Assembly: GCF_003255815.1 (NCBI RefSeq)
Contig: NC_037673.1
Location: 9,528,476-9,592,475 of the forward strand
Source: Theropithecus gelada
Taxonomy: Eukaryota > Chordata > Mammalia > Primates > Cercopithecidae
Length of the DNA stretch: 64,000 nt
Direction: 5' to 3'
The position numbers and the translations under genes were made by a program. The notes below the pieces were generated by a model. That model was given only the letters and a program-made list of their open reading frames with translations, did no database searches and was not told where the DNA came from. Every line of letters starts with the position of its first letter. Positions within the stretch are counted from its first letter, which is position 1. Shown here piece after piece: positions 1-12,282 of the stretch.

Positions 1-789
1 CCAGCCTTTAGGGCTGCCGGCTGTGCCAGAACGGGGCGAGGCCTGTGACTGCCGGCTTTCCCACACTTTCCTGGCAACCTGCATGACACAGCAGAGGCAG
101 CCATAATTCCCCTGGGAACATAACTCCATTGGCCTGGGAACCACTCCCTCATCCCCCACAGCAGCCACAGCAAGCCCCACCCAGGGAAAGTCTGAGCTCA
201 GACCTACCTATCCCTGTCCCAACCTGGTGGTCTTTCTCTACCCACCCTGGTAGCTGAAGACAAAGGGCATAATCTCTTGAGAGTTCTATGGCCCTGCCAA
301 CTGCCTGAGAAACCTGAATACTTAACCAGGCATCCCTAGGGCAAGTTTGCATCCTCCTTATAGTACCACAGCTGATGCACTCTTGAAAGCGCCACCTCCT
401 GGCTAGAGACAAGCCAACACGAAACCAACACACTAAACAAAAATACAACCAAGGACCTTCACAAAGTCTACTTTACTCCTCTGCTACCTTCACGGGAGCA
501 GGTTCTGGTATTCTTGGCTGAGAGACCTGAAGACAGGACTCTGCAGATGTTCCCCAGTACCAGCCCAGAGCTCAATAGCTCCTCTGCGTGGCTAGACCCA
601 GAAAAGCAAAAGCAATCACTGCAGTTTGGCTCTCAGGAAGTCCCAACCCTAGGTGAAGAGAGCAAACACCTCATCAAAGGAGCACCCCGTGGAACAAAAG
701 AATCTGAACAAGCAGCCCTTGAGTCCCAGATCTTCCCTCTGACATAATGTACCCAAAGGAGAAGGAACTAGAAAAACAATTCTGCTAAT

Positions 790-1757
790 ATGACAAAGCA
801 AAGTTCTTTAGCACCCCCAAAAGATCATAGGTCCAAAGATCTATGGATCCAAACCAAGATCATAGATCCAAACCAAGACAAAAATCTCTGAATTAAAAGA
901 AAAGAATTAAGAAGGTCAATCATTAAGCAAATCAAGGAGGCAGCAGAGAAAGGTGAAGTCCAACTTAAAGAAATCAAAAACATGATACAGGATATGAAAG
1001 GAAAAATCTTCAGTGAAATAGCACAAATAAAAAACAATCACAACTTCTGGAAATCAAGGACACACTTAGAGAAATGCAAAATGTACTGGAAAGTCTAAGC
1101 AATAGAATTGAACAAGCAAAAGAAAGAATGACAGAGCCTGAAGACCAGCCTTTGAAATTAATTCAATCCATTTAACACAAATAAAAAAGAATTTTAAAAA
1201 ATGAAAAAGGCCTCCAAGAAGTTTGGGACTATGTTAAATGTTCAAACCTAAGAATAATTGGTGTTCCCGAGGAGGAAGAGAAATCTAAAAGTTTGGAAAA
1301 CATATTTGAGGGAATAAATGAGGAAAACTTTCCTGGCCTGCTAGAAATCTACACTTCCAAATACAAGAAACTCAAGGAACACCTGGGAAATTCATCACAA
1401 GAAGATCATCACATAGGCACATAGTCATCAGGTTATCTAAAGTCAAGACAAAGGAAAGAATTTTAAGAGCTGTGAGGCAAAAGCATCAGGTAACCTGTAA
1501 AGGAAAACCTATCAGATTAATAGCAGATTTCTCAGCAGAAACCCTGTAAGCTAGAAGCGATTGGGGTCCTATCTTTAGCCTCCTCAAACAAAACAAATAT
1601 CAGCCAAGAATTTTGTATCCAGTGAAACTAAGCTTCATGAATGAAGGAAAGATACAGTCTTTTCCAGACAAACAAATGCTGAGAAAATTTGCCACTACCA
1701 AGCCACCACTACAAGAATTGCTACAAGGAGCTCTAAATCTCGAAACAAATCCTTGAC
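790..1757 (+). pseudogene. Broken L1 ORF1 (RNA-binding chaperone remnant)
   Basis: The ORF1 start is an ATG at 790 followed by the codons expected of old primate L1 ORF1. The frame is lost almost at once by stops and indels. Fragments of the coiled-coil and RNA-recognition regions are recognisable in different frames (for example QEVWDYV-like at about 1218-1240 and an RxTADFSAETL-like stretch near 1515-1550). In an intact element this protein trimerises and coats L1 RNA. Here it is non-coding debris. Boundaries are approximate because the reading frame is not preserved. Confidence 0.75.
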
Positions 1758-1850
1758 ATACACCAAAATAGAACCTCCTTAAAGCATAAATCTCACAGGA
1801 CTCTATAACAATAATACAATGGAAAAAAAGGTATTTAGGCAACAAATAGC

Positions 1851-4800
1851 ATGATGAGTAAAATATACCTCATATCTCAATACAACATTGAATGTACATG
1901 GTCTAAATGCTCCACTTAAAAGACCACAGAATGGCAGAATGGATAAGAATTCACCAACCAAGTTTCTGCTGTCTTCAAGAGACTCACCTAACACATAAGG
2001 ATTCACATAAACTTAACATAAAGGGAAGGAAAGAGATACTCCAAGCCAACAGACACCAAAAGAGAGTAGGGGTACCTAGTCTTATATTAGACAAAACAAA
2101 CTTTAAAGCAACAGCAGTTTAAAAAGACAAAGAGGGACATTATATAATGATAAAAGGACTAATCCAACAGGAAAATATCACAATCCTAAATATATTTGCA
2201 CTAACACTGGAGCTCCCAAATTTATAAAACAATTACTCTACTAGACCTAAGAAATGGCATTGATGGCAACATAATAATAGTGGGGGACTTTAATACTCCA
2301 CTGACAGCACTAGACGGGTCATCAAGACAGAAGGTCAACAAAGAAACAATGGACTTAAATCACACCCTACAACAAATGGACTTAACATATTTACAGAACA
2401 TTCTATCCAACAACTGCAGAATATACAATGTATTCTTCAGCACATGGAACATTCTCCAAGATAGACCATATGATAGGTCACAAAACAAGTCTCATTAAAT
2501 TTAAGAACATCAAAATTATATCAAGTACTCTATCAGACCACAGTGGAATAAAATTGGAAACCAACTCCAAAAGAAACCCTCAAAACTATGCAAATACATG
2601 GAAATTAAATAACCTGTTCCTGAATGATCGTTGTTTCAACAATAAAATCAAGATGGAAATTAAAAATTATTTGAACTGAACAATAATAGTGATACAACCT
2701 ACCAAGACCTCTGGGATACAGCAAAGGTGGTAATAACAGGAAAGTTCATAGCATTAAATGCCTACATCGAAAAGTCTGAAAAAGCACAAATAGACAATCT
2801 AAGTTCATGCCTCACAGAACTAGAGAAACAACAAACAAAACCAAGCCCAGGAGAAGAAAAGAAATAATCAGGATCAGAGCAGAACTAAATGAAATTGAAA
2901 CAAAAGAAAACAATACAAAATATAACTGAAACAAAAAGCTAGTTCATTGAAAAGATAAATATAATTGATAGGCCATTAACATGATAAACCAAAGAAAAGG
3001 AGAAGATCCAAATAAGCTCAATTACAAAACAAATGGGAGATACTAGAACTGATACTACAGAAATCCAAAAGATTATACAAAGCTACTAGGAACAACTATA
3101 TACACATAAACTAGAAAACCTAGAGGAGAGAGATAAATTCCTGGAAATATACAATCCTCCTAAATTAAATGAGGAAGATATAGAGACTCTGAACAGACTA
3201 ATAACAAGCAGCAAGATCGAAATGGTAATTTAAAAATCATCAAAAATAAAATGTCCAGGACCAGGCAGATTCACAGCCTAATTCTATCAGACATTCAAAA
3301 AAGAATTGGTACCAATCCTATTGATACTATTCCAAACAATAGAGAAAGAGGGAATCCTTCCTAAATCATTCTATGAAGTCAGTATCACCCTAATACCAAA
3401 ACCAGGGAAAGACATAACAAAAAAAACCCCTGGAAACTACAGACCCATATCCCTGATGAACATAGACACAAAAATTCTCAACAAAATACTAGCTAACCAA
3501 ATCTAACAGCATATCAAAAAGATAATCCACCATGATTAAGTGGGTCTCATACCAGAGAGGTAGGGATGGTATAACATATGTAAGTCAATAAATGTGATAC
3601 ACCACATAAACAAAATTAAAAACAACAATCACAGGATCATCTCAATAGATGCAGAAAAACATTTGGCAAAATCCAGCATCCCTTTATAATTAAAACCTTC
3701 AGCAAAATCAGCATAGAAGGGACATACCTTAAGGTAATAAAAGCCATCTATGACAAACCCACAGTCAACATTACACTGAACGGGGAAATGTTGAAAGCAT
3801 TCCCACTGAGAACGGGAACAAGACAAGGATACCCAGGTTCAACACGTCAATTCAACACAGTACTGGAAGTCCTAGCCAGAGCAGTCAGACAAGAGAAAGA
3901 AATTAAGGACATCCAAGTCAGTAAAGAGGAAGTCAAACTGTCATTGTTTGCTGATGACACAATTCTATACCTAGAAAACTCTAAAGACTCATCCAAAAAG
4001 TTTCTAGAACTGGAAAATGATTTCAGCAAAGTTGCAAGACACAAAATTAATGCACATGAATCAGTAGCTCTGCTATATATCAACAATGACCAAGCTGAGA
4101 ATCATATCAAGAACTCAACCCCTTTTATAATAGCTGCAAAAAAAATAAAATAAAATACTTAGGAATATACCTAATCAAGAAGGTAAAAGACCTCTACAAG
4201 GAAAACTACAAAACACTGCTGAAAGAAATTGTAGATAACACAAATGGGAACACATCTCATGCTCATGGATGTGTAGAATCAACATTGTGAAAATGACCAT
4301 ACAGCCAAAAGCAGTCTATAAATTCAATGCTATTTCCATCAAAATACCACCATCATTCTTTACAGAACTAGAAAAAACAATCCTAAAATTCATATGGAAC
4401 CACAAAAGAGTCCACATAGCCAAAGCAGGATGAAGAAAAAGAACAAATCTGGAGGCATCACATTGCCTGACTTCAAACCACTGTAAGGCCATCGTCACCA
4501 AAACAGCATGGTACTGGTACAAAAATCACAGACCAATGGAAAAGAATAAAGAATCCAGAAAAGAAAGAAATAGTCAAATACTTACAGCCAACTGATATTC
4601 AGCAAAGCAAACAAAAACAAAGTGGGGAAAGGCCACCCTACTCAACAAATAGTGCTGGGACAATTGGCAAGCCATGCGTAGAAGAATGAAACTGGATCCT
4701 CATTTCTCATCTTATATAAAAATCAACTCAAGATAAATCAAAGACTTAGCTCTATGACCTGAAACCATAAACATTTGAGAAGATAACATTGGAAAAACTC

Positions 4801-5675
4801 TTCTAGACATTGGCTTAGGCAAAGAGTTCATGACCAAGAACCCAAAAACAAATGCAACAAAAACAGATAAGTAGATGGGAATTAATTAAACTAAAGAGCT
4901 TATGCACAGCAAAAGAAATAATCAACAGAGTTAACAGACAACCCACAGAATGGAGAAAGTCTTCACAATCTATACATCTGACAAAAGACTAACATCCAGA
5001 ATCTACAAAGAACTCAAAAAATATCAGCAAGAAAAAAACAAACAATCCCATCCAAAAGTGGACTTAGGACATGAATAGAAAATTCTCAAAAGAAGATATA
5101 CAAATGGTCAACAAGCATATGAAAAAATACTGAACATCACTAATTATCAGGGAAATGCAAATAAAACCACAATGCAATACCACCTCACTCCTGCAAGAAT
5201 GGCCATATTCAAAAAATGAAAAAATAATAGATGCTGGCATGGATGTGTTGAAAAGGGAAAACATTCACACTGTTGGTGGGAATGTAAACTAGTACAACTA
5301 CTATGGGAAACAGAGTGGACATTCTTTAAAGAATGAAAAGTTGATGTACTGTTTGATCCAGCATTCCCACTACTAGGTATCTACCCAGAGGAAAAGAAGT
5401 CATTGTATGAAAAAGATACTTGCACATGCCTGTTTATAGCAGCACAATTTGCAGTTTCAAAAATATGGAACCAGCCCAAATGCCCATCAATCAACTAGTG
5501 GATATGGAAAATTTCGTATATCTATATACCATGGAATACCATTCAGCCATAAAAATTGAAGTAAGTAATGGCATTCACAGCCACCTGGATGGAATTGGAG
5601 ACTATTATTGTAAGTGAAGTCATTCAGGAATGAAAAACCAAACATCACATGTTCTCACTCATAAGTGGGAGCTAA
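1851..5675 (+). pseudogene. Broken L1 ORF2 (endonuclease / reverse transcriptase remnant)
   Basis: The region is collinear with L1 ORF2. The N-terminal endonuclease part begins near the paired ATGs at 1851/1854, and QETHLT-like residues follow at about 1970-1990. MGDFNTPL is encoded near 2280-2303. The reverse-transcriptase part carries GNYRPISLMNID near 3430-3470 and SLFADDTILYLEN near 3945-3985. A C-terminal stretch has IYTMEYHSAIK near 5525-5555, and the terminal TAA is at 5673-5675. Several frame changes and stops break it into pieces of at most about 120 residues. Divergence is much higher than in the L1PA copy at 41-47 kb, so this insertion is far older. Confidence 0.85.
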
Positions 5676-5957
5676 GCTATGAGGATACAAAGGTATAAGA
5701 ATGATACATTGGACTTTGGGGACTCAGGAGAAATGGTGGGAGGTAAGGGATAAAAGAGTAGACATTGGGTGCAGTGTACACTGCTTGAGTGTAACCAAAC
5801 ACAACCTGCTCCCTAAAAACCTATTGAAATAAAAAAACTCAAAACAAACTTAATAAACTAAAATAAACTTTTAAAATGAAGTATTAGAACATGGAAAAAA
5901 AAAAAAGTAGCCCAAGTTAACTGAGACAGAAATTTGTACCAAGAAGTGGTGTGTTGC

Positions 5958-5960
<3 letters not shown>

Positions 5961-5991
<31 letters not shown>
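5961..5991. repeat. Poly-A run (A31)
   Basis: Thirty-one consecutive A residues lie inside the MaLR internal region. The relatives I remember have a short A-rich stretch at this point, so in-place expansion is likely. A hidden retroposon tail is possible but nothing retroposon-like precedes it. Confidence 0.95.
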
Positions 5992-5994
<3 letters not shown>

Positions 5995-7281
5995 CTTAAA
6001 ATGTGAAAGCAGCTGAAAGAGACTGAAAGAGTTTTGAAGTGCATGCTAGAAAAAGCCAACACTGCCATGAAAGGACTACTAAAGGGGAGTCTGATGAAGT
6101 CTCAGAAAGAAGAGGAGAGAGCTGCAGAGAAACCTCCACCTTCTTAGAGACTACATAAGTGATTATGAACAGAATGTTGGCAGAAATATGAGTTATTCTG
6201 ATGAAGTCACAGATGAAAACAAGGAACATGTTATCAGGCAATGAAGTAAAGGCAATCCTTATTATATAGTGGCAAAGAATTTGACTAACGTGTCCATAAA
6301 CGAAGTTAGATATTTAGCTGAGATTTCTGAGCAAAGTGTTAAAGGAGTGGCTTCGTTCCTCCCAACTGCCTATAGAAAAATATAAGAAAAGAGAAATCAA
6401 TTAAAGAAGGAATTGTTCAGTAAAAAAGAACCAGAACTTAAAGATTTGGAAAATTCTTAGCCTATCCATATTTTTAAAAGTGAGAATGTTTGGAAGATAA
6501 TATTAAGGGTATGGCTGACTATTTGATGAGGAGACTAGTGTGAGTGTCAACCATGGACCTAATCAGCCTTAATAGAAGCAAGAAATGAGATTATGTTAGC
6601 AAAAACTTTGTCAAATGGGATGAAAGGAAACAGAAAATGAGACAGGACGAAGGCTGCAAACATATACCATTCCTCAGAGAAAAAAACAGGATGATGGGGA
6701 AGATGATTCAGAGATTATTAGGGCTCCCACTTTCACCACAGGCTTACGAGATGGGGCTAGTTCCTCCTTGGTCTCAAAGGATGGGGCTACCTCTCTCATT
6801 TCAATAGCTCAGAATGTTCCCACCTATTGCCATAGGGGTGAGGCCACTGAAGATATCCTTGTGGGTGGGTCCCCACGGAGCAGGAGGAGCAGGACCAGCC
6901 CATTGCACTGTGAGAATGATGTGCCATCATTGTCTTGCTAAGACAAATTTAAATTTTTGTCTTGCTAAGAACTTCCTTATGACCCATCACTCCTTCTACC
7001 TTCTTTCCTATTCTTCTCTTTTGGAATGAGAATGTCTATCCTATACCTGTCTCATCATTGCAGTTTGGAAGTACATAACTTGTCTGGTTTCACAGGTGCA
7101 TAGCTGGAGAGGAATTCTGTCTCATGATGAAGCATACCTCAAGTCTCTCTTTAGGCTAGACCTTAGACTTTAAATTGTAGAGCTGATGCTAGAAGAAGTT
7201 TAAATTTGGGGGACTGTTGGGATAGAATACATGTCTTTTGCATGTGAGAAAGACAGGAATTTCAGAGGGCCATGAAGGGAA

Positions 7282-7654
7282 TATAATGGACTGAATATTT
7301 GTGTTCCCTCAAAATTCATATGTCAAAGGCTGAACTTCCAATGTTCCCTTCATGGTATTAGCAGGTGAGGTATTAGCAGGTGAGGTCTTTGGGAGGTGAT
7401 TAGGTTTAGATGAGGTCATGAGGGTGGACCCTCCATTATGGGATTAGTGTCCTTATAAGAAGAGGAGGAGATACCAGGCCTTATGAGACACAGTAAGAAG
7501 TTATTCATCTGCAAGCCAGGAAGAGGGGCCTCACCAGAACCCAATCATGCTTGCATCCTGATCTTGGACCTCCAAAACTGTGACAAATAAATGGCTGTTA
7601 TTTAAGCCACCCAGTCTGATATTTTCTTATAGCAGCCTGAGAAGATGAAGACAG
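7282..7654 (+). repeat. 3' LTR of the MaLR element (MLT1/MST-like)
   Basis: It starts near 'ataatggactgaatatttg', continues through 'gatgaggtcatgaggg' and 'tccttataagaagagg', and ends with 'taagccacccagtctg' and '...atgaagacag', all hallmarks of MLT1/MST LTRs in sense orientation. A polyadenylation-like AATAAA lies near 7587. A 15-bp unit is perfectly duplicated in tandem (7354-7368 and 7369-7383). Confidence 0.85.
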
Positions 7655-8991
7655 GTCCTCTCCACTTTCCACTTTTCTCCACGTCTGGCTTAAAATCCTT
7701 GATCCACTAATAAAAATCACATCACCACCTTGATTACATTCTCTGTTCTTTCCACCTCTATCCTTTATCAATGCCAATCAAGACCTTCATTCTTAAATGG
7801 GATCTCTTTGTATTCCTTCTTAGAGCCACACATGAATCTACAATTGTCTCAAAATAAAAGATTTTTTAAAGCGCACCTTCTTTCTGGATGATGCCAACTA
7901 TCTCACATGCCTAAAAGTGAACAACTCAAGTTACTGAAGATACTTTCAGGCTGACTGTGGTCATAAACTTGACATGGAACCTCTCTCCTCCATACTTTCC
8001 TTCTCTTACACTCATTCTTTTATTTTTATTATTGATTCTCATGTGTGTGAAACACAAGTAGAACAGAGGCTTGAATGTGCCTTGGTCTCTGGGAGGCAGG
8101 ACAAGCCCACTTTTAGCATGTGTGCTAGGGGAAACTACATCTCACTTACTCTTCAGCAGACCCCAATCTGTCTTTTGTTTCCACCACCAATGAAAGGCAA
8201 GGTCACCAATGTCTTTATCTGCCAAATCCAAAAGGTGCCAATGAGATATTACTTGACTTCGCATTAGCATTTGACATATTCTCTTCTCTGAAAATATTCT
8301 TCTCTCTTGACTTCTATGTGTCCCCCGTGGCAAGATATGAAAGTTTCAGCCTGTGTGAATACAGAAACTTCACCATGCTGGGGATTTTCTCCATTTGTTT
8401 TGTGCTGTATGAGAGAGATTAAATATGAATGCTTCTCCTCACTTGCGGGGGAGGTTGGAAGTCTTTGGTCTTCATGGAAAGGCAAGCCACACCTTGACTT
8501 ACTTTGGCTCTGAGTTTAATGGGCCATGAGGAGTAAGAAGACAGTAGGTTTCAGGGGACGTGGGGGGTATAAAGAAGGTTTGAGATGAGGATGCACAAGA
8601 GAACTGCTAGAGGGATACAGAAGCAATGGAGAGATTGCCACCAGATGTGACCCCCGGAAGTGAGGTGCTAATATCTGGAAATCTGCTGAGAAGGAGGAGG
8701 ATCCATAATCCAGGGAGCATTAGAAAACTGGATCCTTCTGAATACCATGGCAAAGGGCATTGCTTGAGGGCCCAGGAGGCTAAAAAGAACTGAACTTTGC
8801 CTGACAATCACCCAGTCTTCTTCCAATGGAAAATGTTGCACTATTTGCACATGAATGTCTTCTCTTTGTCTACACCCACACCAAAGAAAACTCTCTGTCT
8901 ATATCAGCACTTTACCCCCTGGCTGAAGGCCCCTGGCTATGCCCCAAAACTACGCCTGGTTGCCATCCCATGACCTCCTGTGGATGTTCCA
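7655..8991. other. Unassigned sequence, no gene seen
   Basis: Open frames are short (under 100 residues), overlap on both strands and have no recognisable domains. I see no Alu, L1 or LTR signature here. Fragments of very old repeats may be present but are beyond visual recognition. Confidence 0.6.
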
Positions 8992-9351
8992 TGTTATGGT
9001 TTAAATGTGTGTGTTCCCCTAAAACTCACATGTTGAAACCTAATTACCAGGGTGGTGTTATCAGGAGGTGGACCTTTTGGGAGATGATTAGATCATAAGA
9101 GTAACATCCTCATAAACATGATTTGTATCTTTCTAAAAGAGGCCCCAGAGAGCTGCCCAGACACTTCACCATGTGAGGATGCAGCAAGAAGAAGCCATCT
9201 GTGAGCCAGGAACTGGTCCTCACAAGACACTGAATCTGCTGACACCTTGGTTTTGGGGTTTCCAGCTTCCAGAACAATGAGATGTAAATCTGTTGCTTGC
9301 AAACCACACAGTCTATGGCATTTTGTTATAGCAGTCCAAATGGACTAAAAC
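8992..9351 (+). repeat. Solitary MLT1-type LTR
   Basis: It begins 'tgttatggtttaaatgtg' and includes 'cccctaaaactcacatgttgaaa', 'accatgtgaggatgcagcaagaag' (in parts) and a terminal 'tctatggcattttgttatagcag'. It is in sense orientation with no internal region on either side, which suggests a solo LTR left by recombination or a fragment. Confidence 0.85.
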
Positions 9352-9599
9352 TTTTCTTACATATTTTAAAATCCCCACACCCATAAGCCTAAAGAGTGAG
9401 GTCTGTTTACGAAGTGGGCATCCCCTGCCCCCTGAACTTAGTGGTGAAGAGGGACAAAATATGTAAGCATAAAGGCCACAAGCTAGGACAGTTGTTCCTG
9501 AGCCTCGTCTTACACTGCCTTCCCCAGCTCTTCCTCTGACGTTGCCAGATGCATTTGCTCCATCTCCTCTGCTGGTTCCTCCCTGGTTCTGAATCCCTC

Positions 9600-10240
9600 G
9601 AAACTCTGTCCCTTTTTCTTCTTCTTCTTCTGCCTAGAAAATCATATCTATTATCATGACTTTAACAACACCCACATTCTGATCACTCCAAATTGATACA
9701 TTCAGGCCAATGAAATCCAGGTTTAGACATCCAGCTGCTTAATTCATGTACACACCTGTGTGTTTCATAGACATCTGAAGCATAGCGCGTTGAAAATCAC
9801 AAGGTCCTTATGATGTGTTTCTGCTAATCTCTCCTCCCAAATGACAAGCCAGCCTTTCCCTCAACAGCCTCTTGGGCACCCTTTCATTTCTCAGACATGA
9901 CACATTCATTCTCATCACAGGGGCTTTGCACGTGATATTCCTTCTGCCCCAAACTTCCTTCACTCCGCATTGCTTGCTCTTGTTGTCATTATTTCAACTG
10001 TCATCTCCTTAGAGAGACTTTCTCTCCCATTCTGTATCTAAAGTAGGTCCCACTGTTATTTTCTATGAATTCACCCTCTATAGCACAAATCACCATGTGT
10101 ATATATCTGTATTGTTCTTCACCCCCCCAATAACCCATGCAATTCATGAGGACAAAGACTATACTACATTCCTAGCACCTGGAATAATGTCTGGTTCAGA
10201 GAAGAAGAGATGTTTCATAAATATTCATTAAATGAATGGT
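9600..10240 (+). mobile_element. L2 LINE, 3' part
   Basis: It resembles the L2 coding end and 3' UTR. It has an 'actccaaattgata...cagctgctta' type stretch near 9690-9745, 'ggggctttgcacgtg...ttccttctgcc' near 9920-9950, and 'cacctggaataatgtctggttcag' type sequence followed by 'ataaatattcattaaatgaatg', the usual L2 tail. Ancient mammalian LINE with no open frame. The left limit is unclear and may reach about 9440. Confidence 0.75.
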
Positions 10241-10243
10241 AAA

Positions 10244-10290
10244 CATTAGACTATATATATGATATTATAATATATATGTATATATATGAA
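10244..10290. repeat. AT-rich simple sequence
   Basis: Imperfect TA/ATAT repeats directly follow the L2 tail. Confidence 0.7.
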
Positions 10291-10569
10291 GTTGAAGGGG
10301 TGTAGAGAGGTGGGCAAGTGATGAGTTTTATTTCACATGTGTTGAGCTTGGAGGACATAGAGGACAAATGGATAAATCCAGCAGATGATCAGGCTATAAG
10401 TGTGAAGGTAAGGGAGGCCAGAGATAAAGATATAGGAGGAGGTCAACGAAACTATGGCCAAAGTCACAGAAGAGAATGAGATGGCCCGAAAATAGTCAGT
10501 AGAGAATAAAAAAGTCACTAGAGAATAGGGGACCAAGAACCTCATAGAAAACTACCTAGAGATTACCTG

Positions 10570-11632
10570 CTGCTCAGTCACCTCTATTTCACCATTTCCA
10601 CCAGGCTCTCCTGTCTACTCCTCTGCCTTGTCTAGAATAGGGGGCCAGGAACTTAGTAATACTCACCATGGTAGGTCCTTGGAATAAACAGTGACCAAAA
10701 CAAACTTGGTCACTGCCTGAGAACAGTTCATGGATAGTGAAAGCAAGCCATGTGGACAGTAACTGGGTGGCAGAGATCCTGCCTCTCAGTTTCTTTCTCT
10801 TCAGTTTTAGTTGGTCATCTGACTGCCCAGAGGAAAAGCTCCATTTCTTAACTGCCTTTCTTGCAATTTGGTGCAGACCTGGATTAAGTTTTAGCAATGG
10901 GTTGTAAGCAGAAGGAAGGGATTCTGTTGTGAGTTGAACTGTGTTCCCCACAAATTCATATAATAAAATCCTAACCCCTGTGGAGGAATGTGAACTTATT
11001 TGGAGATAAGGTCTTTATAGAGGCAATCAAGTTAAAATGAGGTCATTTTAAACAAGGACGTTATCTAATATGACTGGTTTCTCTATAAAAAGGGGGAAAT
11101 TGGACACAGAGATACCTATAGAGAGAAGACAATGGAAGAGACAAAGGGAGAAGATGGCAACCTACAATCCAAGAAGAGAGGCTTGGAACAGATCTTTTCC
11201 TCACAGACCTCAGAAAGAACCAACTGTCAACACTCAGTCTTGAGCTTCTAGCTTTCAGAATTGTGAGACGACAACACATTTCTATGGTTTAATCCATCAG
11301 TCTCAGGAACTTTGTTACAGTAGCCCTAGCAAACTAGTAGAGAAGCCACTTCGAGGTCATAACTCTAGAAAAGGATTTGTATGAATCTCCTGGCCCTTCT
11401 CCCTTCTTGCTGGCCTGGGGATGACTAGACTTGCAGCAACCATTTTGGATCCAGAGGTGGAAGCCATGTGTTGAGTTTGGCAGGGCCACACCACAGTTGA
11501 CAAAGCACCCTTGACTGCACCCCTCTGGACTGTTATGGAACAGAGAAGGTCTGTTTGTTCTAAGCCACAAGGTTTTGGGTCTCTTTGTTACAGTATAGAT
11601 TCCATAGCCTATATTCTAACTGATACATATTG
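10570..11632 (+). repeat. Old MLT1-like LTR split by a younger MLT1 LTR
   Basis: The outer element is in two parts. The left part (about 10570-10924) has 'gcaatttggtgcagacctgg' and 'gcaatgggttgtaagcagaa'. The right part (about 11341-11632) has 'cattttggatccagaggtgg', 'gactgttatgg' and the terminal 'gtctctttgttacagta'. Together they read as one LTR of an older MLT1-like group. The inner element is at 10925-11340. I infer the split from continuity of the outer consensus as I remember it. The exact family name of the outer element is not certain. Confidence 0.6.
10925..11340 (+). repeat. MLT1 LTR nested in an older LTR
   Basis: It starts 'tgttgtgagttgaactgtg' and passes through 'ttatttggagataaggtcttt', 'agttaaaatgaggtcatttt' and 'agcttctagctttcagaattgtgag'. 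It ends with 'ggaactttgttacagtagcc' and 'caaactagta'. All are MLT1C-like landmarks in sense orientation. Confidence 0.85.
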
Positions 11633-11639
11633 CGTAAAG

Positions 11640-12120
11640 GTCATGGATAACTATAAATAAAGTCATGTATGACTTCCAAAAAATGCTTGAAAATGAATTA
11701 TACTTGACCGCCTATCCTAATTATCCATTCTGCATCAAATTTATAGAACTAAAAGTACATCCTGCCACATCTGTCTCTCCCTCCTAAACCTCCAAATTGG
11801 CTGGTCTCATCAATTCTAACGTGGTTTTCATTATTGACTTCATCTCTCTTCCCATTTGCAGACCACTCAAAGAATCTCTTCCAAGATTTTTCCTTTATAT
11901 TCCTCAGGTTACCTTAGCTCCTCTATTTCACTCCAGTCTGGTTTTCAAGTTTAAAATGCTTTCCAGAATACAAGTCTGACACTCCACTATTCTTTTCTTT
12001 CCAATCCAGGCACAATTCAACATGATTCAGTCATCATCATTACAGGTAAAGCACTTTCCTAAAACACTCATCTACCTCTGCTCTGGTTTTTGCTGAGGCA
12101 TGCAGCCCGCTTTGATGTTA
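11640..12120. other. Unassigned sequence, possible very old LINE debris
   Basis: The stretch 11750-12070 is pyrimidine-rich in the manner of L2/CR1 3' sequence, but I could not match a landmark. No open frame of note. Confidence 0.3.
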
Positions 12121-12260
12121 AATGGATTTCTTTCTTTGACAGTACTCGAAGACAATAGGATCTGGCTAGACATCTTTAGGCTTTCTTAATGTCAGCATTA
12201 AATACGGATTTATTGTTAATTGATACATTTATGCCTGACTTTTCTAAATCAATGGAAAGT

Positions 12261-12282
12261 AAAAAAAAAAAAAAAAAAAAAA
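12261..12282. repeat. Poly-A run
   Basis: About 22 consecutive A residues. No retroposon body is recognisable upstream. Confidence 0.9.

Larger units (their letters stand above)
1..5906 (+). mobile_element. Degenerate L1 retrotransposon (L1PB/L1MA grade), 5' end outside window
   Basis: An old LINE-1 reads left to right. Positions 1 to about 789 resemble the end of an L1PB/L1MA-type 5' UTR. A decayed ORF1 follows (790 to about 1757), then a short spacer, a decayed ORF2 (about 1851-5675) and a 3' UTR ending in A-rich sequence between about 5837 and 5906. Recognisable ORF2 pieces include the reverse-transcriptase box LFADD near 3948-3962 and the ISGS-type terminus before the TAA at 5673. Stops and frameshifts occur throughout, so it encodes nothing functional. 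The element starts before base 1, so total length and 5' target-site duplication cannot be seen. Subfamily is from memory of consensus features, not alignment. Confidence 0.93.
5907..7654 (+). mobile_element. MaLR (ERVL-MaLR) element: end of 5' LTR, internal region and 3' LTR
   Basis: Bases 5907-5929 match the last bases of an MLT/MST-type LTR, compared with the 3' copy ending at 7654. Next comes a MaLR internal region (about 5930-7281) that begins with the typical 'accaagaagtgg' motif and ends with 'gggggactgttggga'. A 3' LTR of MLT1/MST type follows (about 7282-7654). The internal region has no protein frame, as is normal for MaLRs, which depended on other elements for movement. The rest of the 5' LTR is missing or displaced because the L1 at 1-5906 lies in it. 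A 31-base A run interrupts the start of the internal region. Assigned from remembered MaLR internal sequence. The exact subfamily is uncertain. Confidence 0.8.
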
